Shown here piece by piece: positions 25,974 through 35,208 of a DNA stretch of 64,000 bases; the first letter of the stretch is position 1; the number at the start of each line of letters is the position of its first letter. A program made the position numbers and the translations under genes. Source of the DNA: Neisseria brasiliensis (lineage in GTDB: Bacteria > Pseudomonadota > Gammaproteobacteria > Burkholderiales > Neisseriaceae); NCBI RefSeq assembly GCF_009671065.1, contig NZ_CP046027.1, forward strand, positions 744,001 to 808,000, read 5' to 3'. Below the pieces are notes generated by a model that saw nothing but the letters and a program-made list of their open reading frames with translations, did no database searches and was not told where the DNA came from.

Positions 25974-27071
25974 TCAGACGGCCGCCAAGCGAACATAATC
26001 CAAGCCGGTTTCGGCATCAGATTCGGCAAGCTCGCCACCGCCGAACAAATTCACCGCCAAGCGCACTGCCGCTCCGGCCACCGCCGGCGAAATCATAAAG
26101 CCGTGGCGGAACAGGCCGTTTACTTCAATCAAACGCGATGCCTCATGATAACGGATTTCCGGATTGTGGTGGTGTAAAGTCGGGCGCAGACCAACCGCAA
26201 TTTCGCGGATTTCCGCTTCGCCAAAAGCCGGATGCACGGCATACAGCGCGGACAATAATTCCAAGCCCGAACGCACGCTGGCCGGCGCATCGCTTTCGCT
26301 TTCCAATTGGGTCGCACCAATCACAAACAAATGGTTTTCTTTCGGAGCAATATAGAGCGGGTAACGCGGATGCAGCAAGCGCACCGGACGGTTCAGGTTG
26401 ACTTCGGGCGCATAAACGCGCGCCACTTCTCCGCGCACACCGCGCAAACGGCTGGCTTCAGACGGCCTGTTCCAACGTGTTTTGGCACCATAACCGCGAC
26501 AATCGATAATGCCATCGAAGCCTTGCAAATCAGCCACTTCACGCGCTTCTTGCCAATGGCAGTGCACACCGATGTCTTCTAACGTATCCGCCAGCGACAC
26601 CAGCACTTGGCGGTTGTCCAACTGACCTTCTCCGGGCAAATACAGGCCATCTGAAAAACGGCCGGCCAGTTGCGGTTCATGGGCAGCAATATCGGTAGCA
26701 GACCAGCGCACAGTCGGGTTTTCCCCTTGATTGGCACGGCTTAAGTGCTGCTGAAAATCGCGCGACAAGGGCTTATCCTGCCCGTGCCACACAATCAGGC
26801 TGCCGTTTTCCTGATGGAACACCGGCGTTTTCAGACGGCCTGTAATATCGCGCCACAAATCCATGCTTTGTCGCCCGAGCGACACCACCAACGGCGTGGC
26901 TTCCACCGATTCGGCCAAAGGCGCCAACATAGCCGCCGCCACATAAGCCGCCGCCTGCTCACCCGTGCGCGTACCCTTATCAAACAGCGACACTTCAAAG
27001 CCTTGCTGCGCCAAACCCCATGCGGTGAAACGGCCGCACAAGCCGCCGCCCAATACTGCGATGTGTTTCAT
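25974..27071 (-). CDS. thiO: Glycine oxidase ThiO
   Basis: The 365-residue FAD enzyme oxidises glycine to dehydroglycine for thiazole formation. The N-terminal dinucleotide fold VLGGGLCGRFTAWGLAQQGFEVSLFDKG is clear. GLFRHGFMISPAVAGAAVRLAVNLF near the end is the conserved substrate/FAD segment. It is the first gene of the thi operon. No TPP riboswitch signature is visible in its upstream DNA. Confidence 0.92.
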   Translation of the reverse strand: MKHIAVLGGGLCGRFTAWGLAQQGFEVSLFDKGTRTGEQAAAYVAAAMLAPLAESVEATPLVVSLGRQSMDLWRDITGRLKTPVFHQENGSLIVWHGQDKPLSRDFQQHLSRANQGENPTVRWSATDIAAHEPQLAGRFSDGLYLPGEGQLDNRQVLVSLADTLEDIGVHCHWQEAREVADLQGFDGIIDCRGYGAKTRWNRPSEASRLRGVRGEVARVYAPEVNLNRPVRLLHPRYPLYIAPKENHLFVIGATQLESESDAPASVRSGLELLSALYAVHPAFGEAEIREIAVGLRPTLHHHNPEIRYHEASRLIEVNGLFRHGFMISPAVAGAAVRLAVNLFGGGELAESDAETGLDYVRLAAV

Positions 27072-27619
27072 CTTTTGCTCTTTATTGGATTGAAAAATGA
27101 CTATATGGCATTGTAAACAATTTAATGATGCGGATAAAGGCCGTCTGAATGAATTTTGAAGTGTATCAAGGGATTTATGGAAACAGTATCTGTAAGATTG
27201 ATTGAGCTATGATTGAAGATTGATGTTATTTTAAAGATTGCGCTTCATGGCCGCGCGGCCACCTACTTGTTCTTTGCTTCGCCAAAGAAAAGTAGGCAAA
27301 AGAAAGGCGACCGCAGTTGCAGGTTCGCCCTTTGGGGCGAACTTCCCTCACTACGCAGGATTTTGGCAGCAGGCTCGAACTCGCTGCCTTTGGGCAGCTC
27401 AAACACCGAGCCTTTTATCCTGCCAAAACCCTACTCCGTTCGGCTGCGCCAACGGATTAACTGTAGGCTCTAGAAGTTTCTGCCAAGCAAAATTTGATTA
27501 TCTGACATACTGCATTAATCACCCTTACCGCATTCTAGAAATTTCAACCTGCTAACCCTTTCAGACGGCCTGTTTTCTTTGCTATGATAACCCTTTCCCC
27601 TTCCCACTCACCCACCATC
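27072..27619. other. Long intergenic region thiO-glnE
   Basis: This 548-bp gap between divergent genes holds a single DUS near 27138, an AT-rich stretch to about 27240, the multi-hairpin element at 27248-27430, and a reverse DUS near 27560 just before glnE. The open frames here are short and follow the hairpins, so they are not credible genes. Confidence 0.6.
27248..27430. repeat. Structured multi-hairpin element
   Basis: Seen directly: the palindrome GGCCGCGCGGCC (27249-27260), a hairpin at 27262-27296 (CCTACTT...CAAAGAAAAGTAGG), a perfect hairpin at 27323-27342 (GTTCGCCC-TTTG-GGGCGAAC), and one at 27383-27398 (GCTGCC...GGCAGC). A closing stem pairs TTTTGGCAG at 27361 with CTGCCAAAA at 27420. 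Such density suggests a structured RNA or dispersed repeat. Its identity is unknown. Confidence 0.5.
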
Positions 27620-30307
27620 ATGAACCTGCTCGACACCGCACGCCGCTATTCTCCGTTTCTCGCCCGTAATTTGGATTCAGGCCGTCTGAACGCGGACGTT
27701 TTTCAGCCCATGCTGCACAAAGTTTTAAGCATGGAAGATTTCCAAGCCTTTGCCGATTGGGACAAAATCCGCGCCGATGAAAATGAAGAAGAATTGGCCA
27801 AGCAGTTGCGCGAATTGCGCCGCTATGTGGTATCGCAAATCATTGTGCGTGATGTGAACCGTTTGAGTGATTTAGAGGAAGTCACACGCACGATTACGCT
27901 GTTTGCCGATTTTGCCATCAATATGACGTTGGATTTTTCCTATGCCTATTATCAAGATATGTATGGCACGCCCATCGGCCGCTATACGGGTGAGCCGCAG
28001 CATTTGAGCGTGGTGGCAATGGGCAAGGCTGGTGGTTATGAGTTGAACGTGTCGTCCGACATTGATTTGATTTTCGTGTATCCGGAATCGGGCTCTACCG
28101 ACGGCAAACGCGACCGCGACAATCAGGAATTTTTCACGCGCGTGGGCAAGAAGCTGATTGCGCTGTTGAACGATGTCACCGCCGACGGCTGGGTGTTCCG
28201 CGTCGATATGCGTTTGCGGCCGGACGGCGATTCGGGCGCATTGGTGTTGAGCGAAACCGCCTTGGAGCAATATTTGATTCAGCAGGGGCGTGAATGGGAG
28301 CGTTATGCGTGGTGCAAAGGCCGTGTGGTTACACCTTATCCGAATGATATTAAAGGTTTAATCCGCCCGTTTGTGTTCCGCAAATATTTGGACTACAACG
28401 CCTACAGCGCCATGCGCAGCCTGCATCGCCAAATCCGCAACGAAGTGAGCAAAAAAGGCTTGGCGGATAACGTGAAACTCGGCGCGGGTGGCATCCGTGA
28501 AGTCGAATTTATCGCGCAGATTTTCCAAATGATACGCGGCGGTCAAATGCGCGCGCTGCAATTGAAAGGCACGCAGGAAACGCTGCTGAAGCTGGAAGAA
28601 TTGGGCATTATCCCGAGCGAACAAGTTGCCACGCTGCTGGAAGCCTACCGCTTTTTGCGCGATGTCGAACACCGCCTGCAATATTGGGAAGACCAGCAAA
28701 CGCAAACCCTGCCGACCACGCCCGAGCAACAGCAATTGCTGGCCGAAAGCATGGGTTTTGCCGATTACGCCGCTTTTTCAGACGGCCTCAACCAACACCG
28801 CAGCCGCGTGAACGCTTTGTTTAACGAGATTTTGAGCGATTCCGAAAGCGAAATCGACGAAAGCAACCACGAATGGCTGTGGGCTTGGCAGGAAACACCC
28901 GATGAAGACGAACGCACCCAACGCCTAAACGAACACGGTTTCCATGCCGACAGCGTGGCCGCCCGCCTCGACCAATTGCGCGGCAGCCACAAATACCGCC
29001 ATTTGTCGGCACAGGCCCAGCCGCGTTTCGATGCGATGGTACCCGCCTTTATGCAGGCCGCCGCCGCGCAACCCAACCCCACAGATACCTTTATGCGCCT
29101 GATGGATTTTTTAGAAAACATCAGCCGCCGCTCGGCTTATCTCGCCTTTCTCAACGAACATCCGCAAACTCTGCAGCAACTGGCTGAAATCATGAGCCAA
29201 AGCTCGTGGGTGGCCGCCTATCTCACGCAATACCCGATTCTGCTCGACGAGCTGATTAGCACCCAACTGCTCGAAACCGATTTCGACTGGACTAAGCTGG
29301 CCACCGAGCTTTCAGACGGCCTCAACAACTGCAAACACGATACCGAAGCGCAAATGGACATTCTGCGCCATTTCCAACACGCCCAGCTATTCCGTTTGGC
29401 GGTGCAGGATTTGGCCGGATTGTGGACAATTGAAGCCCTCTCCGACGAACTCTCCGCGCTGGCCGACACCGTGATTGCCGCCGCGCTGCCGTTTGTTTGG
29501 GCAGATATGCCGAAAAAACACCGCGACACACCGCAATTTGCCGTCATCAGCTATGGCAAACTTGGCGGCAAAGAATTGGGCTACACCTCGGATTTAGACT
29601 TGGTCTATCTGTTTGACGACAACGACCCCGACGCGCAAGACGTGTATATCCGCTTTGCCCGCCGCCTGACCAACTGGCTCTCCACCCCCACCGGCGCGGG
29701 CACACTCTACGATGTCGATGTGCGCCTGCGCCCCAACGGCGACAGTGGTTTTCTCGCCCAAAGTGTGGCCGCGTTTGAAAAATACCAACGCGAAAACGCT
29801 TGGACATGGGAACACCAATCCCTCACCCGCGCCCGCTTTATCTGCGGCATGCCTGAGATTCAGACGGCCTTTGACCGCATCCGCGCCGATATACTCACCA
29901 CCGAACGCGACACCGCCAAGCTGGCAGGCGAAATCATCGACATGCGCGAAAAAATGTTCCCCACCCATCCGACTGCCGACAGCAACGTCAAATACGCGCG
30001 CGGCGGCGTGGTCGATGTCGAATTCATCGTGCAATACCTGATTTTGGCACACGCCCACCAACACCCCGAATTGCTCGACAACTACGGCAACATCGCCCTA
30101 TTAAACATCGCCGCCGACTGCGGTTTAATAGACAAACAACTGGCCGAACAAAGCCGCACCGCCTACCGCTTCTACCGCCAACAGCAGCACAACACCAAGC
30201 TGCGCGATGTCGGCAAAGTGGAAGTGAATGATGTTTTGCTGGGGCATTATGAAAGTGTTCGGAAGCTGTGGTTGGAAGTGTTTGAGGAAGAAGCGAAACA
30301 GGGGTAA
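27620..30307 (+). CDS. glnE: Bifunctional glutamine synthetase adenylyltransferase/deadenylase
   Basis: The 895-residue protein attaches and removes AMP on glutamine synthetase according to nitrogen status. Two nucleotidyltransferase domains are visible: SSDIDLIFVYPE near residue 144 (deadenylase) and GKLGGKELGYTSDLDLVYLFDD near 645-665 (adenylylase). Each is followed by a helical GlnD/PII-uridylyltransferase-like region. The start MNLLDTARRYSPF at 27620 is chosen. An upstream in-frame codon would add 12 residues without a ribosome-binding site. Several DUS copies lie inside the gene as FSDGL-type codons. Confidence 0.95.
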   Translation: MNLLDTARRYSPFLARNLDSGRLNADVFQPMLHKVLSMEDFQAFADWDKIRADENEEELAKQLRELRRYVVSQIIVRDVNRLSDLEEVTRTITLFADFAINMTLDFSYAYYQDMYGTPIGRYTGEPQHLSVVAMGKAGGYELNVSSDIDLIFVYPESGSTDGKRDRDNQEFFTRVGKKLIALLNDVTADGWVFRVDMRLRPDGDSGALVLSETALEQYLIQQGREWERYAWCKGRVVTPYPNDIKGLIRPFVFRKYLDYNAYSAMRSLHRQIRNEVSKKGLADNVKLGAGGIREVEFIAQIFQMIRGGQMRALQLKGTQETLLKLEELGIIPSEQVATLLEAYRFLRDVEHRLQYWEDQQTQTLPTTPEQQQLLAESMGFADYAAFSDGLNQHRSRVNALFNEILSDSESEIDESNHEWLWAWQETPDEDERTQRLNEHGFHADSVAARLDQLRGSHKYRHLSAQAQPRFDAMVPAFMQAAAAQPNPTDTFMRLMDFLENISRRSAYLAFLNEHPQTLQQLAEIMSQSSWVAAYLTQYPILLDELISTQLLETDFDWTKLATELSDGLNNCKHDTEAQMDILRHFQHAQLFRLAVQDLAGLWTIEALSDELSALADTVIAAALPFVWADMPKKHRDTPQFAVISYGKLGGKELGYTSDLDLVYLFDDNDPDAQDVYIRFARRLTNWLSTPTGAGTLYDVDVRLRPNGDSGFLAQSVAAFEKYQRENAWTWEHQSLTRARFICGMPEIQTAFDRIRADILTTERDTAKLAGEIIDMREKMFPTHPTADSNVKYARGGVVDVEFIVQYLILAHAHQHPELLDNYGNIALLNIAADCGLIDKQLAEQSRTAYRFYRQQQHNTKLRDVGKVEVNDVLLGHYESVRKLWLEVFEEEAKQG

Positions 30308-30355
30308 AGGCCGTCTGAAAGGGCTAATTTCCCCGTTAACAAACAACATTAGGTT

Positions 30356-30552
30356 GAGGATTCTGCAAAACCCGTCCGAATACCAGAATATACATAACCG
30401 CCGTCATTCCCGCGCAGGCGGGAATCCATTTTCAAGCATGGCAAGCTGTTGAATAAAATGGGTTTCTTAGATTTTACAATGGATTCCCGCCTACGCGGGA
30501 ATGACGGCAGGTTTGTTTTTTATCGATAGTCACGAAGTTTTGCAAAGGTTTC
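30356..30552. repeat. MITE-like element, inverted relative of 2331-2525
   Basis: Degenerate IS1106-type ends (GAGGATTCTGCAAAAC and GTTTTGCAAAGGTTTC) enclose dRS3 20-mers at 30406-30425 and 30483-30502. Its core (AGCATGG...CTGTTGAATAAA...GGTTTCTTAG) and right flank match the complement of the element at 2331-2525. It is therefore the same element in the opposite orientation. Confidence 0.75.
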
Positions 30553-30591
30553 AAGGCTTATTGGTTTCAACTAAGCCTTCCCAACCATAAA

Positions 30592-30624
30592 AGGCCGTCT
30601 GAAAAATACCTTTTCAGACGGCCT
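30592..30624 (-). terminator. DUS terminator of luxS
   Basis: An inverted DUS pair lies 22 bp beyond the luxS stop on the minus strand. Confidence 0.7.
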
Positions 30625-30646
30625 TTCATCATCACTTCAACCCCGC

Positions 30647-31153
30647 TTACGCGTTCAGCAAGCTTTCGTCCAAAGTCAAATCTTCATTCTTATTCACAGC
30701 CACTTTGCGCGCCAACACGTTTTCGGCAATGCCTTGCGCTTCGGTGAGCGAGTGCATTTGGTAAGTGCCGCATTGGTATTCGTTCAATTCCGGAATTTTG
30801 CTTTGGTCTTGCACGTTCAACACATCGTTCATCGAGGCCAGCCATGCATCCGCCACTTGGCTTTCAGACGGCGTGCCAATAAGGCTCATGTAGAAACCGG
30901 TGCGGCAGCCCATCGGCGAAATATCGATGATTTCGACATCATCGCTGTTCAAATGGTCGCGCATGAAACCGGCAAACAAATGCTCCAGTGTGTGAATGCC
31001 TTTTTCCGGCAAAATTTCTTCATTCGGAATGCAGAAACGCAGGTCGAACACGGTAATAGTGTCGCCTTTCGGAGTGGTCATGGTTTTGGCCACGCGCACG
31101 GCAGGGGCGTGCATGCGGGTGTGGTCAACTTTGAAGCTGTCTAATAAAGGCAT
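30647..31153 (-). CDS. luxS: S-ribosylhomocysteine lyase LuxS
   Basis: The 168-residue enzyme cleaves S-ribosylhomocysteine to homocysteine and the autoinducer-2 precursor. Metal ligands are His57 and His61 in HTLEHL plus a cysteine in YQCGTY. The catalytic Cys lies in PMGCRTGFYM. The methyl-cycle role is certain from the family, whereas a signalling role in Neisseria is debated. It stands alone. Confidence 0.97.
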   Translation of the reverse strand: MPLLDSFKVDHTRMHAPAVRVAKTMTTPKGDTITVFDLRFCIPNEEILPEKGIHTLEHLFAGFMRDHLNSDDVEIIDISPMGCRTGFYMSLIGTPSESQVADAWLASMNDVLNVQDQSKIPELNEYQCGTYQMHSLTEAQGIAENVLARKVAVNKNEDLTLDESLLNA

Positions 31154-31204
31154 GGTTTTTCCTTAAATGTTGGTATCTGAAATAATAGAATCAGGCAATC
31201 GGTT

Positions 31205-31528
31205 TTACAAGGCCGCCACGGCAACGTCTTCGCCCGAAGCCGCGCTCAAGGCATCGTTTAACACGGCGAAAAATTCGCTGTTGTCGCGGGTGGACAACCA
31301 TTGGCCGTCTTTTTCGGTGAAGTGGTAGCCGCCGCTTTTGGCCGCAATCCACAATTCCTGATTGGGCGTGTGGCGGTTGACGATAATCTGCGTGCCGTCG
31401 TCGGCTTCGATGGTTAATACGTTTCCGGCAAACTGGCAGTCGAAATCCCAGCCGTTTTCATCGATTTGGTCTTCGATGTGGTTGAACAATTCTTCCGTGT
31501 GGCGGATAAATTCACTCTCGGTCATCAT
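31205..31528 (-). CDS. cyaY: Frataxin-like iron donor CyaY
   Basis: The 107-residue protein has an acidic first helix (ESEFIRHTEELFNHIEDQIDE) and the beta-sheet core NRHTPNQELWIAAKSGGYHF of the CyaY/frataxin fold. It modulates Fe-S cluster assembly. The gene order cyaY (divergent), lptM, lysA parallels the cyaY-yifL-dapF arrangement of enterobacteria. Two adjacent ATG codons could serve as start. Confidence 0.93.
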   Translation of the reverse strand: MMTESEFIRHTEELFNHIEDQIDENGWDFDCQFAGNVLTIEADDGTQIIVNRHTPNQELWIAAKSGGYHFTEKDGQWLSTRDNSEFFAVLNDALSAASGEDVAVAAL

Positions 31529-31598
31529 GGCTTTTTGTGTGTTTTTTGTTTAAGATACTCAATCTTGCCACATTCACGCTCAACACGAAAGTTTTCCC

Positions 31599-31772
31599 AT
31601 GAAATCCTGCGTATTTTTATCGGTTGCGGCAGCGGTTTTGCTGTCGGCCTGCGGTCACAAAGGCGATTTGTATTTGCCCAAGGAAGGCGACAAAGCGCGT
31701 TTCGGCGTGATTCAAACCGGCCTCGAATTCAACCGCAACTCCAAAGAACCAACCACCCAATCACCAGATTAA
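31599..31772 (+). CDS. lptM: LPS translocon maturation lipoprotein LptM (YifL)
   Basis: This 57-residue gene encodes a lipoprotein signal ending in the lipobox LSAC, followed by GHKGDLYLPKEGDKARFG. The G-x-KGxLYxP segment is the LptM hallmark. In E. coli LptM helps disulfide maturation of LptD in the LPS translocon. It sits between divergent cyaY and lysA, 6 bp before the lysA start, so it is co-transcribed with lysA. Confidence 0.85.
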   Translation: MKSCVFLSVAAAVLLSACGHKGDLYLPKEGDKARFGVIQTGLEFNRNSKEPTTQSPD

Positions 31773-31778
31773 ACGATT

Positions 31779-32999
31779 ATGACACTTTATTGCGAACAAG
31801 TCCCCCACACTCATTTGGCCGAAGAATTCGGCACCCCACTGTATGTGTACAGCCAAGCCGCGCTGACTGAAGCGTTTGGTGCCTACACTTCTGCCTTTGC
31901 CGCACTCGACCCGCTGATTTGCTATGCGGTCAAAGCCAACGGTAATTTAAGCATCATCAAACACTTTGCCGCGCTTGGCAGCGGCTTCGACATCGTCTCC
32001 GGCGGCGAGCTGGCGCGCGTGTTGGCGGCCGGCGGCGATGCCTCGAAAGTGATTTTTTCCGGTGTCGGCAAAAGTGAAGCCGAAATCGAATTTGCCCTGA
32101 ATGCCGGCGTGAAATGCTTCAATATGGAAAGCATTCCCGAAATCGACCGTATTCAAAAAGTGGCCGCCAAACTCGACACCACCGCGCCTGTCTCATTGCG
32201 CGTCAATCCCGATGTTGACCCCAAAACCCACCCCTACATTTCCACCGGCCTGAAAGCCAACAAATTCGGCATCGCCTACGCCGACACCTTGGCCGCCTAT
32301 CAACACGCTGCCAAACAGCCGAATCTGAAAATCGTCGGCATCGATTGCCACATCGGTTCGCAACTGACCGATTTAAGCCCGCTGGTTGAAGCCTGCGAGC
32401 GCATTTTGCTGCTGGTCGATACTTTGGCCGAACACGGCATTGTGTTGGAACACTTAGACTTAGGCGGCGGCGTGGGCATCGTGTATAAAGACGAAAACGT
32501 GCCGGATTTGGCTGCCTATGCCGCCGAAGTCCACCAACGCTTGGCCGGCCGCAACTTGAAGCTGATTCTCGAACCCGGCCGCAGCTTGGTTGGCAACGCC
32601 GGCACCCTGCTCACACGCGTGGAATTTGTCAAAACCGGAGAAGAGAAAAACTTCGTGATGGTCGATGCCGCCATGAACGACCTCATGCGCCCCGCCCTGT
32701 ACGACGCTTATCACCACATTGAAAACGTCGAGCAAAAAGACATCGCCCCGTTTACCGCCGACATCGTCGGCCCGATTTGCGAAACCGGCGATTTCCTCGG
32801 CCAAAACCGCCAAATCGCCTGCGAAGCCGGTGACTTGTTGGCCGTGCGCAGCGCAGGCGCCTACGGTGCGAGCATGGCCAGCAACTACAACGCCCGCAAC
32901 CGCGCGGCGGAAGTACTGGTCAACGGCAGCGAAGCCAAACTTATCCGCCAACGCGAAACCTTAGAGCAACAAATGGCCAACGAATTGGCGTGTTTGTAA
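31779..32999 (+). CDS. lysA: Diaminopimelate decarboxylase
   Basis: The 406-residue PLP enzyme makes lysine from meso-diaminopimelate. CYAVKANGN contains the PLP lysine. GIDCHIGSQL, DLGGGVGI, LEPGRSLVGNAG and GPICETGDFLG are the conserved fold-III decarboxylase motifs. It follows lptM by 6 bp. Confidence 0.96.
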   Translation: MTLYCEQVPHTHLAEEFGTPLYVYSQAALTEAFGAYTSAFAALDPLICYAVKANGNLSIIKHFAALGSGFDIVSGGELARVLAAGGDASKVIFSGVGKSEAEIEFALNAGVKCFNMESIPEIDRIQKVAAKLDTTAPVSLRVNPDVDPKTHPYISTGLKANKFGIAYADTLAAYQHAAKQPNLKIVGIDCHIGSQLTDLSPLVEACERILLLVDTLAEHGIVLEHLDLGGGVGIVYKDENVPDLAAYAAEVHQRLAGRNLKLILEPGRSLVGNAGTLLTRVEFVKTGEEKNFVMVDAAMNDLMRPALYDAYHHIENVEQKDIAPFTADIVGPICETGDFLGQNRQIACEAGDLLAVRSAGAYGASMASNYNARNRAAEVLVNGSEAKLIRQRETLEQQMANELACL

Positions 33000-33022
33000 G
33001 AATTTAATGTTTGCAAACGAGC

Positions 33023-33060
33023 AGGCCGTCTGAAAGTGACATTCCACTTTCAGACGGCCT
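33023..33060. terminator. Bidirectional DUS terminator
   Basis: An inverted DUS pair with extra arm pairing (GAAAGTG/CACTTTC) lies between converging lysA and slyX. Confidence 0.75.
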
Positions 33061-33084
33061 TTTAATCAGCTTCAAAACATCAAC

Positions 33085-33306
33085 TTAATAATGCGGCGGA
33101 ATCTCATCGCGCAAACTGTATTCCTCGCGCTCGCCGTCCGCACCTTTGTCCTGCATTTTCTGATACAGCACCCGCATTTGCGCTTGCTGCAAATCCAGCG
33201 TTTGCTGCATTTTGGCGATGGTATCGCTCAAGCTGGCAATCAGATCGTCTTGTAAGGCCGTCTGAATTTCCAGCTCGGTGATACGGTTTTCCAAATCTTC
33301 CATCAC
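33085..33306 (-). CDS. slyX: SlyX family protein
   Basis: The 73-residue protein is a coiled coil (LENRITELEIQTALQDDLI, TIAKMQQTLDLQQAQMRVLYQKM) ending in the family tail PPHY. Function is unknown. Its ATG overlaps the TGA of the upstream antiporter gene (ATGA), so translation is probably coupled. Confidence 0.9.
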   Translation of the reverse strand: MMEDLENRITELEIQTALQDDLIASLSDTIAKMQQTLDLQQAQMRVLYQKMQDKGADGEREEYSLRDEIPPHY

Positions 33307-34685
33307 AACACCATGGCGGCAATCCAGCCGGCAATCATCAGCGGGATGTTGTAGTGGATAAAGGTCGGCACCACAGAATCACGGATATGGTCGTGTTGGC
33401 CGTCCACGTTCAAACCCATGGTCGGGCCAAGCGTGGAATCGGATGCGGGCGAACCGGCATCACCCAGCGCACCGGCGGTACCAATCAAGGCGATGGTGGC
33501 CAGCGGTGAGAAGCCCAAGCTCATGCACAGCGGCACATAAATCGCGGAAATAATCGGCAAGGTCGAAAACGATGAACCAATGCCCATGGTCACCAGCAAG
33601 CCGACCACCAACATGGCAAACGCGGCCATGCCTTTGCTGCCGCCAAATGCGGCCATGCTGCCGTCAACCAGCGGTTGAATGTCGCCGGTGGCTTTCATCA
33701 CGACTGCAAAACCTTGTGCGGCAATCATCACGAAACCAATCATCGCCATCATTTTAATGCCCGCGCCGAACACATCATTGGCATCGCTGCGTTTTACCAC
33801 GCCCAAGGTCATGAATACGGCAAAGCCCAACATCGCGCCCAGCAGCAAAGCATCGTTGTAAATCAACTGAATGGCGAAACACACGGCAATCGCCACGGCT
33901 GCTACCAAGCTGCGGTAAGACGACGGCTCAGGCTGCTTGGTGCTGGCATCGTTGTTGTCGGTATCGATTTGGCTGTTTTGATACACGCGCGGTTTGCGGT
34001 AGTGGATAAACGCCAACACCAAGCCGCTGACCATGCCCAAAGCCGGAATTGCCATCGCCTGAATCACGCTCAAACCATCGGTGTTCAAACCGGCAGATTT
34101 AATATTGCTCAACAAGATCTCGTTCAAGAAAATCGCGCCGAAACCATACGGCAGGAACATATACGTCGTCACCAAACCAAAGGTAATCACACAAGCCACC
34201 AAACGGCGGTCGACTTGCAAGCGGTTAAACACCAGCAACAGCGGCGGCACAATCATCGGAATGAAGGCAATGTGAATCGGCACCACGTTTTGGCTCATGA
34301 TGCCCATTACCAGCAACACCATCAGCAAGATCCATTTAACCGAGCTGCCACTGCGGTTGACCTGATCCGGCACGCCGCCGTTATTCAGCTTGCGCACCAC
34401 CGCACCAGCCAATTGCTGCGGCAAGCCCGAATGGGTAATCGCCATCGCAAATGCGCCCAACATGGCATACGACAGCGCAATTTTCGCACCGCCGGCCAAA
34501 CCGTTTTGGAACACGGTAATAATGCCCTCTTGCGACACCGCACCAGCCGCATCTTTCAAATCGGCCAGCGGCATACCGGCAATCAAACCGCCGATAAACG
34601 CGCCAATCACCAAACTCAGCACCACGTGCACCCTGGCCAGCGACAACGCCAGCATCACCACTACTGCAATTACAACGGCATTCAT
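33303..34685 (-). CDS. Na+/H+ antiporter family protein
   Basis: The 460-residue integral membrane protein has about 11-12 hydrophobic segments and matches the COG2056 Na+/H+ antiporter family. Conserved loops are GIMSQNVVPIHIAFIPMIVPP and GTAGALGDAGSPASDSTLGPTMGLN. The latter is the re-entrant/substrate region. It would act in the inner membrane exchanging sodium (or a small solute) for protons. The exact substrate is not certain. Confidence 0.85.
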   Translation of the reverse strand: MNAVVIAVVVMLALSLARVHVVLSLVIGAFIGGLIAGMPLADLKDAAGAVSQEGIITVFQNGLAGGAKIALSYAMLGAFAMAITHSGLPQQLAGAVVRKLNNGGVPDQVNRSGSSVKWILLMVLLVMGIMSQNVVPIHIAFIPMIVPPLLLVFNRLQVDRRLVACVITFGLVTTYMFLPYGFGAIFLNEILLSNIKSAGLNTDGLSVIQAMAIPALGMVSGLVLAFIHYRKPRVYQNSQIDTDNNDASTKQPEPSSYRSLVAAVAIAVCFAIQLIYNDALLLGAMLGFAVFMTLGVVKRSDANDVFGAGIKMMAMIGFVMIAAQGFAVVMKATGDIQPLVDGSMAAFGGSKGMAAFAMLVVGLLVTMGIGSSFSTLPIISAIYVPLCMSLGFSPLATIALIGTAGALGDAGSPASDSTLGPTMGLNVDGQHDHIRDSVVPTFIHYNIPLMIAGWIAAMVL

Positions 34686-34803
34686 GCCTTTTCTCCGTTT
34701 TGTTGTAAAGAAACAGCTTCTTGATGGAACATCAAAAAGAAAACGGTATCATAACATAAATTTACATCGGCATAACATACACGGCAACAAAATGCCAAGC
34801 AAA

Positions 34804-34837
34804 ACAAAGGCCGTCTGAAATTTCAGACGGCCTTTGT
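34804..34837. terminator. Perfect 34-bp DUS palindrome
   Basis: Two 17-bp arms (ACAAAGGCCGTCTGAAA and complement) meet with no spacer. It lies downstream of the glycine-zipper gene and upstream of the antiporter promoter. Confidence 0.7.
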
Positions 34838-34866
34838 GTTTAACAACTCATCAGGTGGCCCAACCA

Positions 34867-35208
34867 TTAATCCCAATCGCGGTGATGGCGGCGGTGTTTG
34901 GCATATTTTTTGTGTTTTTTATGCTTTTTGTTGGATACTTTGTAATGGCGGTAGCCACGGTTTTCTTTTTGATCCATTTTTTTGTTGTGGTAGGCATAAG
35001 CATTACCGGCCAAACCACCGGCTGCGGCACCCAGCAACATGCTTTGGCCATCGCCACCCAAAGCACCGGTCAATGCTGCACCGGCCACTGCACCAACCAC
35101 CGTGGCTTTGGTTTGATTCGATGTGCCTCGCGCGTGTACGGCAGTGCTTGGCAACACCAACGCTGCCGACATCAATGCCACGGCACAATATTTTTTGTAT
35201 GAAGTCAT
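34867..35208 (-). CDS. Small glycine-zipper protein with basic tail
   Basis: The 113-residue precursor starts at 35208 after AAGGAGG. A signal peptide ends near AVHA. The middle is glycine/alanine-rich with zipper-like spacing (VVGAVAGAALTGALGGDGQSMLLGAAAGGLAG). The C-terminus is strongly basic and His/Lys/Tyr-rich (KHKKHKKYAKHRRHH). It resembles YMGG/glycine-zipper outer-membrane proteins of unknown function. The basic tail could bind polyanions or metal. Confidence 0.7.
   Translation of the reverse strand: MTSYKKYCAVALMSAALVLPSTAVHARGTSNQTKATVVGAVAGAALTGALGGDGQSMLLGAAAGGLAGNAYAYHNKKMDQKENRGYRHYKVSNKKHKKHKKYAKHRRHHRDWD

Larger units (their letters stand above)
30308..30646. other. Intergenic region glnE-luxS
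   Basis: A single DUS lies just after the glnE stop, followed by the repeat element at 30356-30552 and the luxS terminator hairpin at 30592-30624. Nothing else is recognisable. Confidence 0.6.

Noticed and set aside
27072..27240. TPP riboswitch upstream of thiO
   Set aside because: The minus-strand leader shows none of the conserved CTGAGA...ACCC thi-box sequences. Only AT-rich DNA and a DUS are present.
27213..27473. 86-residue ORF over the multi-hairpin element
   Set aside because: Its codons simply follow the inverted repeats, there is no ribosome-binding site, and the composition is unlike real proteins here.
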